The translations under genes and the position numbers were made by a program. Under the pieces are notes generated by a model that was not told the DNA's origin, made no database searches, and worked only from the letters and a program-made list of their open reading frames with translations. This document shows, in pieces, positions 54,838-63,897 of a stretch of DNA of 64,000 nucleotides. Each line of letters begins with the position of its first letter. Positions within the stretch are counted from its first letter, which is position 1. The DNA comes from VXPQ01 sp965223485. Its GTDB lineage: Bacteria > Bacteroidota > Rhodothermia > Rhodothermales > VXPQ01. The DNA lies in contig OZ244993.1 in NCBI GenBank assembly GCA_965223485.1, forward strand, positions 2,790,001-2,854,000. The letters are read 5' to 3'.

Positions 54838-55000
54838 GTTGTTCATTTGCTCCTGATGTCCGAATCTATCAGGGATATGTGAACCGATAACCATGGAGAG
54901 AGCCGCATGAAGATTCACAAGAATGCCCGATTGACGCCGAAGGGTCGAGAGATTCTGGTTCGTCGCATCGTTAACGGGGGGCTTCGCGTCGAGGAACCTG
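54822..55000 (+). mobile_element. Remnant of the left end of an IS481-family element
   Basis: From 54907 the frame encodes MKIHKNARLTPKGREILVRR, the start of IS481-type transposases, and loses similarity after about 30 residues. The break in the RelA/SpoT gene falls just upstream of the non-coding leader, at about 54822. The right end and the DDE domain are gone, so the insertion was followed by deletion. The end of the remnant is approximate. Confidence 0.6.
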
Positions 55001-55081
55001 GGATTCCTGAAGATGTTTTTCATGGAGCGCACGTCTTGCGTTTTATCGGCTCTACCCAAGCCGGTGAACAAGGTCATCGTT

Positions 55082-55115
55082 ACGAAAGGCTCCTCACGGG
55101 GCCTTTCGTGTTTTA
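55082..55115 (+). terminator. Stem-loop terminator, rightward
   Basis: ACGAAAGGC (55082-55090) pairs perfectly with GCCTTTCGT (55101-55109) with a 10-nt loop, followed by GTTTTAT. It lies between the IS481 remnant and the end of the leftward fibronectin-like gene, about 60 bp from its stop. Confidence 0.65.
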
Positions 55116-55177
55116 TAGGGATTCCGATCGGCTTTCGTTCCGGATGTTTGCACGCACGCATACATCTTCGCGTCGTG

Positions 55178-55855
55178 TCAGGCGTCCGTATTTCCCGTCA
55201 TCCACTGTACTTCACTTCCGGACCCGGCTGGGAAGACGTCTGACCCGGGTACGATCGCCGCCGCCGGCGATACCCATAGTCCAACGAGATATGTCGTACC
55301 TGGCGCAAGGCCTGATACGGTTGCCTCGTCATCCTCGCGGGTGACTCCAGTTCCGATGTAACCGGTCTGGGCTTCCGTCCTCGATGTCCTGGACGTGGCC
55401 GTGTAGAAAAGCTGCACCTGGTCCGTCAGCAAGGCGCCATCGCCCTGGTGAGCGGTCCACGTGATGAGAAGCACTCCGGATCCTCCTCCCGACTGAATCT
55501 GCAGGTTCCGGAGCGCGGGCGTCGGACCGAGCGAAACCGGTCTGGGCGTGCTCAGATTGCCCTGGGCGTCCGACGCTTGAAAGAGCAGGCGAAGGATCGA
55601 TTGGTACACGGGCAGATTCCCCTCGATCACGTTCCACTGGGCCCGGCCTCGAGTCGGATTCCACCTCTTGGCCGTCTGCGAGAGTGAGCGCATCCGGTTG
55701 CGCTGCGCCTGTTGTGCCGACGTATTGGGATTACTCGGGGAAAAGGTTGCTCTGGCCGTCGTCGATTTGCCGCGGCGCGTGCGGGCTGCACCGTAGATCA
55801 CGTTGCCGACTTTTCCTGACGGCCGGCCCGTGATGCCGCCGAACAACTTCGCCAT
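55178..55855 (-). CDS. Fibronectin type III-like protein with DUF6266-like N-terminus
   Basis: The 225-residue protein opens KLFGGITGRPSGKVGNVIYG and SAQQAQRNRMRSLSQTAKRWNPTRG, similar in style to DUF6266 proteins of Bacteroidota. From about residue 108 a single fibronectin III-like domain follows (VLLITWTAHQGDGALLTDQVQLFYT ... GLAPGTTYLVGLWVSP). No signal peptide is seen, which fits a phage-like or contractile-system surface protein better than a secreted one; this is a guess. Its start overlaps the previous stop (TAATG). Confidence 0.65.
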   Translation of the reverse strand: MAKLFGGITGRPSGKVGNVIYGAARTRRGKSTTARATFSPSNPNTSAQQAQRNRMRSLSQTAKRWNPTRGRAQWNVIEGNLPVYQSILRLLFQASDAQGNLSTPRPVSLGPTPALRNLQIQSGGGSGVLLITWTAHQGDGALLTDQVQLFYTATSRTSRTEAQTGYIGTGVTREDDEATVSGLAPGTTYLVGLWVSPAAAIVPGSDVFPAGSGSEVQWMTGNTDA

Positions 55856-56430
55856 TATGCCGCTTTCGGTTTACGGACCACGCTGGGTGCTGTAATCGTG
55901 AATGAAGAGGTCGGAGTGAACAGTGTCCCGGCCGCGTTTTGGCCCCATGCGATGAATATGTACGAATCGCCGGCAGTCAGGCCGGTGATGGTGCCCGTTG
56001 CGGCGGATCGGATGGCGACGCTCTTGAAGTACACAGCAGCAACCGTTGCCCGATCAGCTGCGGCCGCGGGGATCGCTGCGACATTCAGCATGTCCGTCGC
56101 GGCGCCTGGCGTGGTGGTCGCTGCCGTCCACGTGAACGTAACCTGTCCGGCCGTTGTAGCTGCCGCGGCGGCCAGCGATGTGAAAACGGGCAGCGTTCCG
56201 GGCGACACGCTGGGCGGAGCGGTGATCAGTCTGGCTGGGTCCATGGCATCGAGTAGTACTGACGTCCATGACTGGAAACCGGCCAATTGCCCGATTGCTC
56301 GATCCCAATCGACCTTATAGGCCATTGGACCGAGCGCGCGGACGATGGCGATGCAGTCTGCGAACTTCTCGCGTTGCGTGACCTGGCCGGCCGATCGCCT
56401 GGCTGCCAGTTTCGGAATTTCTCTGCGCAT
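55855..56430 (-). CDS. Fibronectin-like protein, partner of the downstream gene
   Basis: About 191 residues from ATG 56430 (TTG 56436 is an alternative). The N-terminal 60 residues contain GQVTQREKFADCIAIVRALGPMAYKVDW, and the rest is alanine- and threonine-rich with TFTWTAATTTPGAATDMLNV and TGTITGLTAGDSYIFIAWGQN, a fibronectin III-like pattern. It has the same layout as its neighbour and overlaps it by one base, so they are a co-translated pair. No function is assigned. Confidence 0.6.
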   Translation of the reverse strand: MRREIPKLAARRSAGQVTQREKFADCIAIVRALGPMAYKVDWDRAIGQLAGFQSWTSVLLDAMDPARLITAPPSVSPGTLPVFTSLAAAAATTAGQVTFTWTAATTTPGAATDMLNVAAIPAAAADRATVAAVYFKSVAIRSAATGTITGLTAGDSYIFIAWGQNAAGTLFTPTSSFTITAPSVVRKPKAA

Positions 56431-56509
56431 CCGCAAGCCTTTCCCCTACAAGCTGGATTCGTACTGGACTTGCCTTTCTTTTTTGCTGGAGCCATATCCT
56501 GCCTTAGTC

Positions 56510-57156
56510 GCTCCCCCCCGCGACACCATTCACGAATGGCGCGGGGGGGAGCCTGGCTTATAAACGCTGATACTCCGCAATCTCTCATTGATCATGCTGG
56601 ACATTGTACCTGGTACGTTGGGTTGGCCGATCACATCGACAAATGTGGGGCAGCTGAGCACACTGCGGCGAGGAACGAGCTGCTGTGTGCGAACCTGCCC
56701 CACCCGCGCGGGACAATATGCTGGTGCGCGCCCTGCGATCCCTTTACAGTAAGCACAGACGCAGGGCGCGCACGCCGCTTGTCGTTCGATGTTGAGCACC
56801 AATAATATCATGCGCATGAAAATCGTCACACGCGGGAGGGAGCGCGAGGAACGAGCGCGGCCCGCGTGTGGCCTTATCGGTGGGGTCTCTCTCGATCTCC
56901 GGACGCTCGATCCGGACGCTCCTGGGCGCTGTGTTGCCTGTCGCGGTGTCTCTCGGCCTCTCGGAGTTCCCGCCTCACCGCGACGGCAGGCACTGCGCCC
57001 CTACCTTGCAGAATGAGATACCCGGCGTGGCGCGGAGGAACGACGCGCGCCGCCGGGCCCTGGCTATTACCTCCAATGCGCTCTGCGGCGAGGTACGAGC
57101 CGCTGGGTGCTCGATATAGAGCCGGACCGATGGGCCGTAGGCCCTGCGGTCCGGCT
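56510..57156. other. Cluster of seven stem-loops in a gene-free stretch
   Basis: The 1.1 kb from 56431 to 57565 contains no gene I can support, but 56510-57156 holds seven strong hairpins: 56510-56552 (13-bp arms around an inner CCATTC/GAATGG), 56645-56703, 56724-56773 (14-bp perfect arms, 22-nt loop), 56827-56870 (10-bp outer arms), 57021-57057, 57085-57103 and 57120-57156 (10-bp arms). A 13-bp direct repeat TCCGGACGCTC(GA) lies at 56898-56921. Positions 57157-57565 hold nothing recognisable. Confidence 0.7.
56665..57103 (+). repeat. Four stem-loops sharing the 9-nt loop GAGGWACGA
   Basis: The loop GAGGAACGA occurs at 56670-56678, 56846-56854 and 57035-57043, and GAGGTACGA at 57090-57098. 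The closing stems differ but stay paired: GCGGC/GCTGC (one G-U), GCGC/GCGC, GCGCG/CGCGC and GCGGC/GCCGC. A constant loop on covarying stems points to an RNA or single-strand structure recognised by a protein or RNA. Confidence 0.75.
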
Positions 57157-57565
57157 TCCGTTCGGTTTCATCTCTCTTCGCTCTACTTCCTTTCTCGCAA
57201 CCTGTCTCTGACCGTATTCATCAATTCTTTATATTTGTTTCACGGCGCCTTACTTTCTAACCCGCACTGTGCTTGCACATATGTTCCGGATCGTTCATCG
57301 ATCTCGGTGCTTCGCCCGTTTCGTTCCTTCGGTACTGGACATGGATCGTTCCTCTTTCTGCCGTCTCATGGACTTGCACAGCCGTTATGCCGAACACGGA
57401 TTGCACAGCTATCGCACACTTGTATACTGGGCTATTTGCTCGCCTCGAGGTCGATCTTGGGCTGTGCTGGGCTTCGAAGGTCTTGACAGGCTCCGGGCCG
57501 CTGGTTAGATTGGCTGTTCAGCGCTTGGCTCCGGCGGGCTTCGTTTCATTCTGCTTTTTTCTGCT

Positions 57566-58918
<1,353 letters not shown>

Positions 58919-58934
58919 CCCTCGCTCTTGCGCT

Positions 58935-59756
58935 ATGACCTCTTTTCTTCGTTACTCGCTTTCGATGATCTCTACGATCATTTTCTCTCTCCTTGCGTTC
59001 TCTGCTTCGGCACAGGATTACAAGGTTGGTTCTTCGGCCGCTTATGCGCTTTCGGTGGAGCTTCGAAGTGGCGATACTGATCGGATCGTACAAGCCTTCG
59101 ATCAGTTTCCTGATTATAACGACGTCTATGACGATGCGTCGCTTCTTGTCAATATCGATCCTTTCGTTGTGGACGGACTTATTTCTGCGCTTGATAGTCA
59201 ATTGGATCTGTTTTTAGATGAAAATACAGGACTGAATGAAGAATATTTTTATGAAGGCGTAATATTTCCTCTTGTTACGTATCTCTCAATTGTAAAAGAT
59301 CGCAAGATTATACCCGTTCTACTTCGTGCTTCTGAACGGAATACTCTTGCCTCTTTAACTCTGGCGAAGTTTGGACCTGATATGGTTCCTGTTATACTCG
59401 ATTATATGTATTCTCCTGAATGTACTTTATATCAGTTTAAAGGTAGTTTTTATACTCTTAATTATATTGTTCGTCTTTGGCGGCCTCTTGACGCTGAAAC
59501 GCATGCTACGCTGAAGCAACTTGCAATCGACTCTATGCGTGGTAATGTTCCTGAACATCTTATGAATCATCCTTCATCTTATCAAGTGAAATATCATGCT
59601 TCTCATCTTGCTTCTCAACTTGGAGACGCCGATCTCAAACAGATTGTTATCGACATAGCTGATGAGATTCCCGGTTTTGTTGAACTTGATCTCAAGCAGT
59701 GGTACAATCCGGATATGGAAGCGATCGACAGCGATCAAATCGACCTAAACGACTGA
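58935..59756 (+). CDS. Secreted HEAT-like helical repeat protein
   Basis: I start at ATG 58935 (MTSFLRYSLSMISTIIFSLLAFSASA, a signal peptide), 16 bp after the M15 gene; the frame also runs 43 codons further upstream without a plausible start. The 273-residue product is helical with repeats such as VTYLSIVKDRKIIPVLLRASERN and LASLTLAKFGPDMVPVILDYM, typical of HEAT-like scaffolds. It is as AT-rich as its neighbour and probably acquired with it. Function unknown. Confidence 0.65.
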   Translation: MTSFLRYSLSMISTIIFSLLAFSASAQDYKVGSSAAYALSVELRSGDTDRIVQAFDQFPDYNDVYDDASLLVNIDPFVVDGLISALDSQLDLFLDENTGLNEEYFYEGVIFPLVTYLSIVKDRKIIPVLLRASERNTLASLTLAKFGPDMVPVILDYMYSPECTLYQFKGSFYTLNYIVRLWRPLDAETHATLKQLAIDSMRGNVPEHLMNHPSSYQVKYHASHLASQLGDADLKQIVIDIADEIPGFVELDLKQWYNPDMEAIDSDQIDLND

Positions 59757-59881
59757 TCCCCGCGCCCTCTTATTGAGAACGCGGGGACCTTCTGTCTGCC
59801 GCGTATCGCCCTGCAGGATTATGTTCCTGCATTGGCGTCTGTACTTGCCACATACTCCCGCACGAGCCTTCGGCGGCGTTT

Positions 59882-60190
59882 CTAGTCTGCGAACTTCGTT
59901 GGATCGTTGTAGAAGTAATCTACCTGGTATCCCCTGTTGGCGTAGATTTTCCCTTCGCTTATTACGACCGATAGACTGCCGTCTTCTCCCTTTTGGTCGC
60001 ATGATATTTCCTTCGTGCCTTCTTCGGCTTCTGAATCTTCTACCATGCAATACACGGCCACTCGGCTTTTGGGTGCGTCCGCTATGGATACTTCTGCGTA
60101 TCCGTTCTCGTCAAGCGTTCCGGACACGCTTTTCTGGAATGATTCATATTTCCGATTGCTGGAAGTAAACTGCAGATCGCACCCGGTCAA
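59882..60190 (-). CDS. Small hypothetical protein, possible truncated lipoprotein
   Basis: The frame starts at TTG 60190 (TGCDLQFTSSNRKYESF) and gives 102 residues without a known domain. Upstream in the same frame the translation reads FLTPALSYISPIALTGC, which resembles a lipoprotein signal peptide, but there is no ATG, GTG or TTG before a stop at 60242. It may therefore be a decayed lipoprotein gene or have a nonstandard start. It follows the retropepsin gene on the same strand. Confidence 0.4.
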   Translation of the reverse strand: MTGCDLQFTSSNRKYESFQKSVSGTLDENGYAEVSIADAPKSRVAVYCMVEDSEAEEGTKEISCDQKGEDGSLSVVISEGKIYANRGYQVDYFYNDPTKFAD

Positions 60191-60222
60191 GGCAATGGGA
60201 CTTATATACGAAAGTGCCGGAG

Positions 60223-60666
60223 TTAAAAAGCCAACGTATAACTATTTGACCGCCCATCATATACAAGAATACATTGAGATAGCACATCACGTCCTATAAG
60301 GACATCGCATCCCAGATTTCTAATATTAGATGCCGCTACAGCAAGATTGGGCAGCAAGAACGGTGATTCTGTACTCGATGCATAAATGGCAAGCCCAATA
60401 TCGAATTGATCTGTTTGTTTGGGATCGGTGCCTGTAGACGGGGTAAATAAATCCACATCGCCGCTTGGTTGAAGACCAAAGGGCTTAATAAGATTCTCAT
60501 CGACACAAGTGAGGCTTGCGCCTGTGTCTACAAGACCCCTCGCACCTATAGGGGCGGGTATAGATATGCCAGATTGCGAAAGCACACTGGCTCGTGCTTC
60601 GCTGACAGTCAATATTACATTAAGCAAGGGTCCCTTATTGTCTATAGGGAGAGTGAAGTATGGCAT
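60223..60666 (-). CDS. Retropepsin-like aspartic protease
   Basis: The 147-residue protein starts MPYFTLPIDNKGPLLNVILT and has the active-site motif GLVDTGASLTCVD (D47-T-G) and the C-terminal GCDVLIGRDVLSQCILVYDG, the pattern of single-domain retropepsin-like proteases that work as dimers. The IS256-family element begins 11 bp upstream of its ATG, so its native leader and its coupling to the DUF5678 gene have been lost while the frame is intact. A longer frame upstream enters the IS and is not real. Confidence 0.85.
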   Translation of the reverse strand: MPYFTLPIDNKGPLLNVILTVSEARASVLSQSGISIPAPIGARGLVDTGASLTCVDENLIKPFGLQPSGDVDLFTPSTGTDPKQTDQFDIGLAIYASSTESPFLLPNLAVAASNIRNLGCDVLIGRDVLSQCILVYDGRSNSYTLAF

Positions 60667-60676
60667 GGGTGAAAGA

Positions 60677-62004
60677 GGGCGTGTCCCGTAAACTGTGTAA
60701 GTGGTCAATCGTACACATAGTTTCATCAGGAGGTGAAGACGATGGCCGAACTTACAGACAAACAGCAGGCGCTCCTTGAGGAGTTGCTGAAGGACTTCAA
60801 AGGGGACGCGCGGGACATATTCGGCGAGGGGGGCTTGCTCAAGACGATAGGCAAGCGCGCTCTCGAGGCGGCATTGGAGGGGGAGCTGACGCATCATCTC
60901 GGCTACCCTCCGCATGATCCGTCAGGTCGCGGCAGCGGCAATTCCCGCAACGGGCGCACTGCGAAGCGGCTCGAGAGCGAGTCGGGTTCGCTGGATCTGG
61001 AGGTTCCTCGCGATCGCAACGGCAGTTTCGAGCCCAGGATCGTAGAGAAGCGCCAGCGCCGGGTAGCGGGCCTGGACGAGACGATCGTGTATCTCTACGC
61101 GCAGGGCCAGAGCACGCGGGCTATCCAGGACACGTTGAGGCGTCTCTACGGAGCGGAGGTCTCCTCTACGCTTGTCTCGGAGGTTACCGCAAGCGTTCTT
61201 GAAGAAGTGACCGCATGGCAGGCTCGTCCTCTGGAGCGTGTGTATCCGATCGTGTACTTCGACGCCTTGTTCGTAAAGTCTCGCGAGGAGGGATCGGTGA
61301 AGACGCGCGCGGTCTACGTGGCGCTGGCGATAGATATTGAAGGAGAGAAAAAGGTGCTTGGCCTTTGGATCGCTCCGACGGAGGGGGCCGTCTCGTGGCT
61401 CACCATCTTCGGCGAATTGAAGGCGCGGGGCATGGAGGACTGTTTCATTGCGTGCGTGGACGGCCTGAAGGGTCTACCCGAGGCGATAGAGACGGTCTTT
61501 CCACATGCGCGGGTGCAGTTGTGCATAGTGCACCAGGTGCGCAAGAGCCTGCGGTACGTGCCCTGGAAGGAGCGCAAGCCGGTGGCGTCGTCTTTGCGCG
61601 CGGTCTACGCAGCGCCGAGTGAAGAGGCCGCTCTTGCGGCGCTCGAGGCTTTCGAGAGACAATGGAGCGAGAAGTACCCGGCTATCGCTCCGCTGTGGAG
61701 GAAGGACTGGGAGCGTCTGGCGCCTTTCTTCGACTATGCGCCTGCGATCCGCAAGGTGGTCTACACCACCAATTCGATCGAATCGCTGAACTACAGCCTG
61801 CGCAAGATCGTCAAGGGGCGGGGCGCTTTCCCCAGCGACGACGCGGTGCGCAAACTGCTCTACCTGGGCCTGCGCGAAGCGTCGAAGAAATGGAAGCGTC
61901 CGATCCGGGACTGGAAGGCCGCCCTCAACCAGTTCGTCATACTCTACGGGGACAGAGTCCCCATAGAACAATAATCCCACTTACACAGTTAAGCGGACAC
62001 GCCC
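60677..62004. mobile_element. IS256-family insertion sequence, complete
   Basis: The element has 28-bp imperfect terminal inverted repeats, 60677-60704 (GGGCGTGTCCCGTAAACTGT...) and 61977-62004 (inverse of GGGCGTGTCCGCTTAACTGT...). An 8-bp target duplication GTGAAAGA flanks it exactly at 60669-60676 and 62005-62012. Transposase and ends are intact, so the insertion is recent. It sits in the overlap between the DUF5678 gene and the retropepsin gene. Confidence 0.93.
60742..61974 (+). CDS. IS256-family (mutator-type) transposase
   Basis: The 410-residue DDE transposase begins at ATG 60742, preceded by AGGAGG at 60729-60734; a GTG at 60733 would overlap that site. IVYFDALFVKSREEG, DCFIACVDGLKGLPEAIETVFP and VHQVRKSLRYV mark the catalytic region, and VVYTTNSIESLNYSLRKIVKGRG is the conserved C-terminal block. 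Full length, no frameshift. Confidence 0.96.
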   Translation: MAELTDKQQALLEELLKDFKGDARDIFGEGGLLKTIGKRALEAALEGELTHHLGYPPHDPSGRGSGNSRNGRTAKRLESESGSLDLEVPRDRNGSFEPRIVEKRQRRVAGLDETIVYLYAQGQSTRAIQDTLRRLYGAEVSSTLVSEVTASVLEEVTAWQARPLERVYPIVYFDALFVKSREEGSVKTRAVYVALAIDIEGEKKVLGLWIAPTEGAVSWLTIFGELKARGMEDCFIACVDGLKGLPEAIETVFPHARVQLCIVHQVRKSLRYVPWKERKPVASSLRAVYAAPSEEAALAALEAFERQWSEKYPAIAPLWRKDWERLAPFFDYAPAIRKVVYTTNSIESLNYSLRKIVKGRGAFPSDDAVRKLLYLGLREASKKWKRPIRDWKAALNQFVILYGDRVPIEQ

Positions 62005-62238
62005 GTGAAAGAGCCTGGAGATAGAATGTATAGATTCAATCGTGCTGACTTGCTTCACGAGGAACGGCTCCAAGCCGAACTTTTCGTAACCGTGTTTCAG
62101 TGCATCTTCATAACTTGAGAAGAATTCATGGTAATCCTCCCCTTTGATCAGGACATACTTCCCATCGCGGCCCTCCCATTCCGGTAATTTGCGCTTGTAA
62201 ACGGCTATTTCCTGTGCCAGTAGTTTTGTCTGTGCCAT
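61981..62238 (-). pseudogene. DUF5678-like gene, 3' end replaced by IS256 insertion
   Basis: ATG 62238 has a good GGAGG site. The protein MAQTKLLAQEIAVYKRKL... WEGRDGKYVLIKGEDYHEFFSSYEDALKHGYEKFGLEPFLVKQV matches DUF5678 style proteins. After LFH it reads seven residues from the IS terminal repeat. Removing the IS and one target copy restores a normal end (LFHPCHTSLSL and stop) that overlaps the ATG of the retropepsin gene, so the two were one operon. Only the last residues are changed, and the product may still be functional. Confidence 0.8.
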
Positions 62239-62418
62239 TGTGCCACCTCCGTTTTTCCATTGGATGTATGCACGATAAGGACTCAATGTAGTATGTACAA
62301 TATGTGCATATGTTCATATGAGAAATATGTTCCATGACAAGATAACTAAATAAAATGCCCAAAAACCCACCTTCCCTCTTGACTTTCTCATATCTCGGCA
62401 CTATATTACTTTTAATCA

Positions 62419-63381
62419 ATGAGCAAAACGAGCAAGGCAATGACATACACACCTCCCGGCCAGTACCGTAGACAGGGCATTTCGCTGTTCGAGTTGTTCC
62501 GCATGTTCCCCACGAACGAAGTGGCGGAGCAGTGGTTCATTGAGCAACGGTGGGGCGATGAGATCGCTTGCGTACGGTGCGGATCGTGCAACGTGAACGC
62601 AAAGACCGCGCACAAGACCATGCCGCACAGATGCCGGGACTGCGACAAGCGGTTCAGCGTCCGGCTCGGTACGGCAATGGAAGCCTCGAAACTGTCATAT
62701 CAGATTTGGGCGATGGCCGCTTACCTGATGATGACGGGCATCAAGGGAGTGTCCAGTATGAAACTGCACCGGGACTTGGAGATTACGCAGAAAACGGCGT
62801 GGTTCCTTGCTCACAGGCTCCGTGAGGCATGGAGCGATAGGCAAGACGCTCTGTTCTCCGGCCCGGTGGAAGTAGATGAGACATACGTAGGAGGCAAAGA
62901 GAAAAACAAGCACGCCTCGAAGAAACAGTTTGACCGGGGTACGCAAGGCAAGGCAACCGTTATGGGAGCCAAGCAACGGGACGGAAAGGTGTTTGCCCGT
63001 CCGTTAGGCCCGGAGCCGGAAGAAACGCTTGCCAACTTCGTACACGAAACCGTAGAGGCCGGAGAGACTATCTACACGGACGATCACAGGGCGTACAAGA
63101 GCCTGCGGCACGTCTACCAGCACCACACAGTCAAACACTCCGTGAGCGAGTACGTGAACGGTCAGGCCCATACGAACGGCATTGAATCCTTCTGGGCAAT
63201 GCTGAAAAGAGGCTACAACGGCGTTTACCACAAGATGAGCGTCGAACACTTGGGGCGTTATGTGAATGAGTTCACGGGCAGGCACAACGTCCGCAAACTG
63301 GACACGATCAAGCAACTGGAATCCGCCGTGCAGGGCATGGAAGGGAAACGCCTGCGCTACGTTGACCTGATTGCCCGATAA
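62419..63381 (+). CDS. IS1595-family (ISXO2-like) transposase
   Basis: The 320-residue protein has an N-terminal zinc ribbon (CVRCGSCNV and HRCRDCDKRF) and an ISXO2-like DDE domain with VEVDETYVGGKEKNKH, TIYTDDHRAYKSL and HTNGIESFWAMLKRGYNGVYHKMS. It is complete. I could not find matching terminal inverted repeats in the window, so the element limits are unknown. Confidence 0.93.
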   Translation: MSKTSKAMTYTPPGQYRRQGISLFELFRMFPTNEVAEQWFIEQRWGDEIACVRCGSCNVNAKTAHKTMPHRCRDCDKRFSVRLGTAMEASKLSYQIWAMAAYLMMTGIKGVSSMKLHRDLEITQKTAWFLAHRLREAWSDRQDALFSGPVEVDETYVGGKEKNKHASKKQFDRGTQGKATVMGAKQRDGKVFARPLGPEPEETLANFVHETVEAGETIYTDDHRAYKSLRHVYQHHTVKHSVSEYVNGQAHTNGIESFWAMLKRGYNGVYHKMSVEHLGRYVNEFTGRHNVRKLDTIKQLESAVQGMEGKRLRYVDLIAR

Positions 63382-63416
63382 GCGTATATTGCCAGACACT
63401 CCAACACGAAACCGAT

Positions 63417-63599
63417 ATGAGCGACAAGTCCGAAACGAAACGTAAACGCGGTCGCCCGGTCAAGTATACCATGCCGGAGCCGATCCCCGACACGGCGGAG
63501 AATATCGCCAAAGCCATCCTGTTCACTCCCCCGAAGAAACCGAACGAGTGGAAGTTCATGCGGGAGTTCGAGGGGAACATCAAAGACATTGAAGGTTGA
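63417..63599 (+). CDS. Small passenger protein following the IS1595 transposase
   Basis: The 60-residue basic protein begins SDKSETKRKRGRPVKYTMPE, with an AT-hook-like GRP motif, then IPDTAENIAKAILFTPPKKP. Short proteins of this kind often follow IS1595-type transposases, which suggests a passenger or accessory gene of the same element. It starts 35 bp after the transposase stop. Confidence 0.65.
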   Translation: MSDKSETKRKRGRPVKYTMPEPIPDTAENIAKAILFTPPKKPNEWKFMREFEGNIKDIEG

Positions 63600-63610
63600 A
63601 CCCTCGACTA

Positions 63611-63856
63611 ATGAAGCAACGAATTGTAGAACAAGAACGATCTGAATTGCTCATTCAAGCCTTTCAGGCGGAAGAACAAACACTTGAGACTCAGGCCAAT
63701 ACTATGAAATTATTGGCAATAGTATTAGATGCAATGAAAAATGCCAAAGAAATAGATTATGAAAAATATGAATATTGTATTGCGGAGGCTGAGTCTAACA
63801 GAGAACAGAGGTGGTTCGGGTTGATTGGACAGATTTCGGCGGAATTTAAGGTGTAA
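63611..63856 (+). CDS. Hypothetical protein, helical
   Basis: From ATG 63611 (TTG 63596 adds five residues) the frame encodes 81 residues of charged, probably coiled-coil sequence (LIQAFQAEEQTLETQANTMKLLAIVLDAM). I do not recognise the family. It follows the IS1595 passenger by 11 bp and ends where an IS3-type element appears to begin. Confidence 0.5.
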   Translation: MKQRIVEQERSELLIQAFQAEEQTLETQANTMKLLAIVLDAMKNAKEIDYEKYEYCIAEAESNREQRWFGLIGQISAEFKV

Positions 63857-63897
63857 TGTTGCGACCTTGTTCCGACCCAATCAACCAGACGAGACCC

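Noticed and set aside
54907..55344. 145-codon frame as an intact gene
   Set aside because: Only the first 30 or so codons resemble IS481 transposase; the rest runs through a terminator and antisense to the fibronectin-like gene.
56510..57156. CRISPR array
   Set aside because: The repeated units are hairpins with variable stems and uneven spacing, there are no constant direct repeats with spacers, and no cas genes are present in the window.
56866..57486. Several open frames in the 56.4-57.6 kb gap
   Set aside because: Composition is low-complexity, arginine/serine-rich, they cross the hairpins, and none has a domain or ribosome-binding site.
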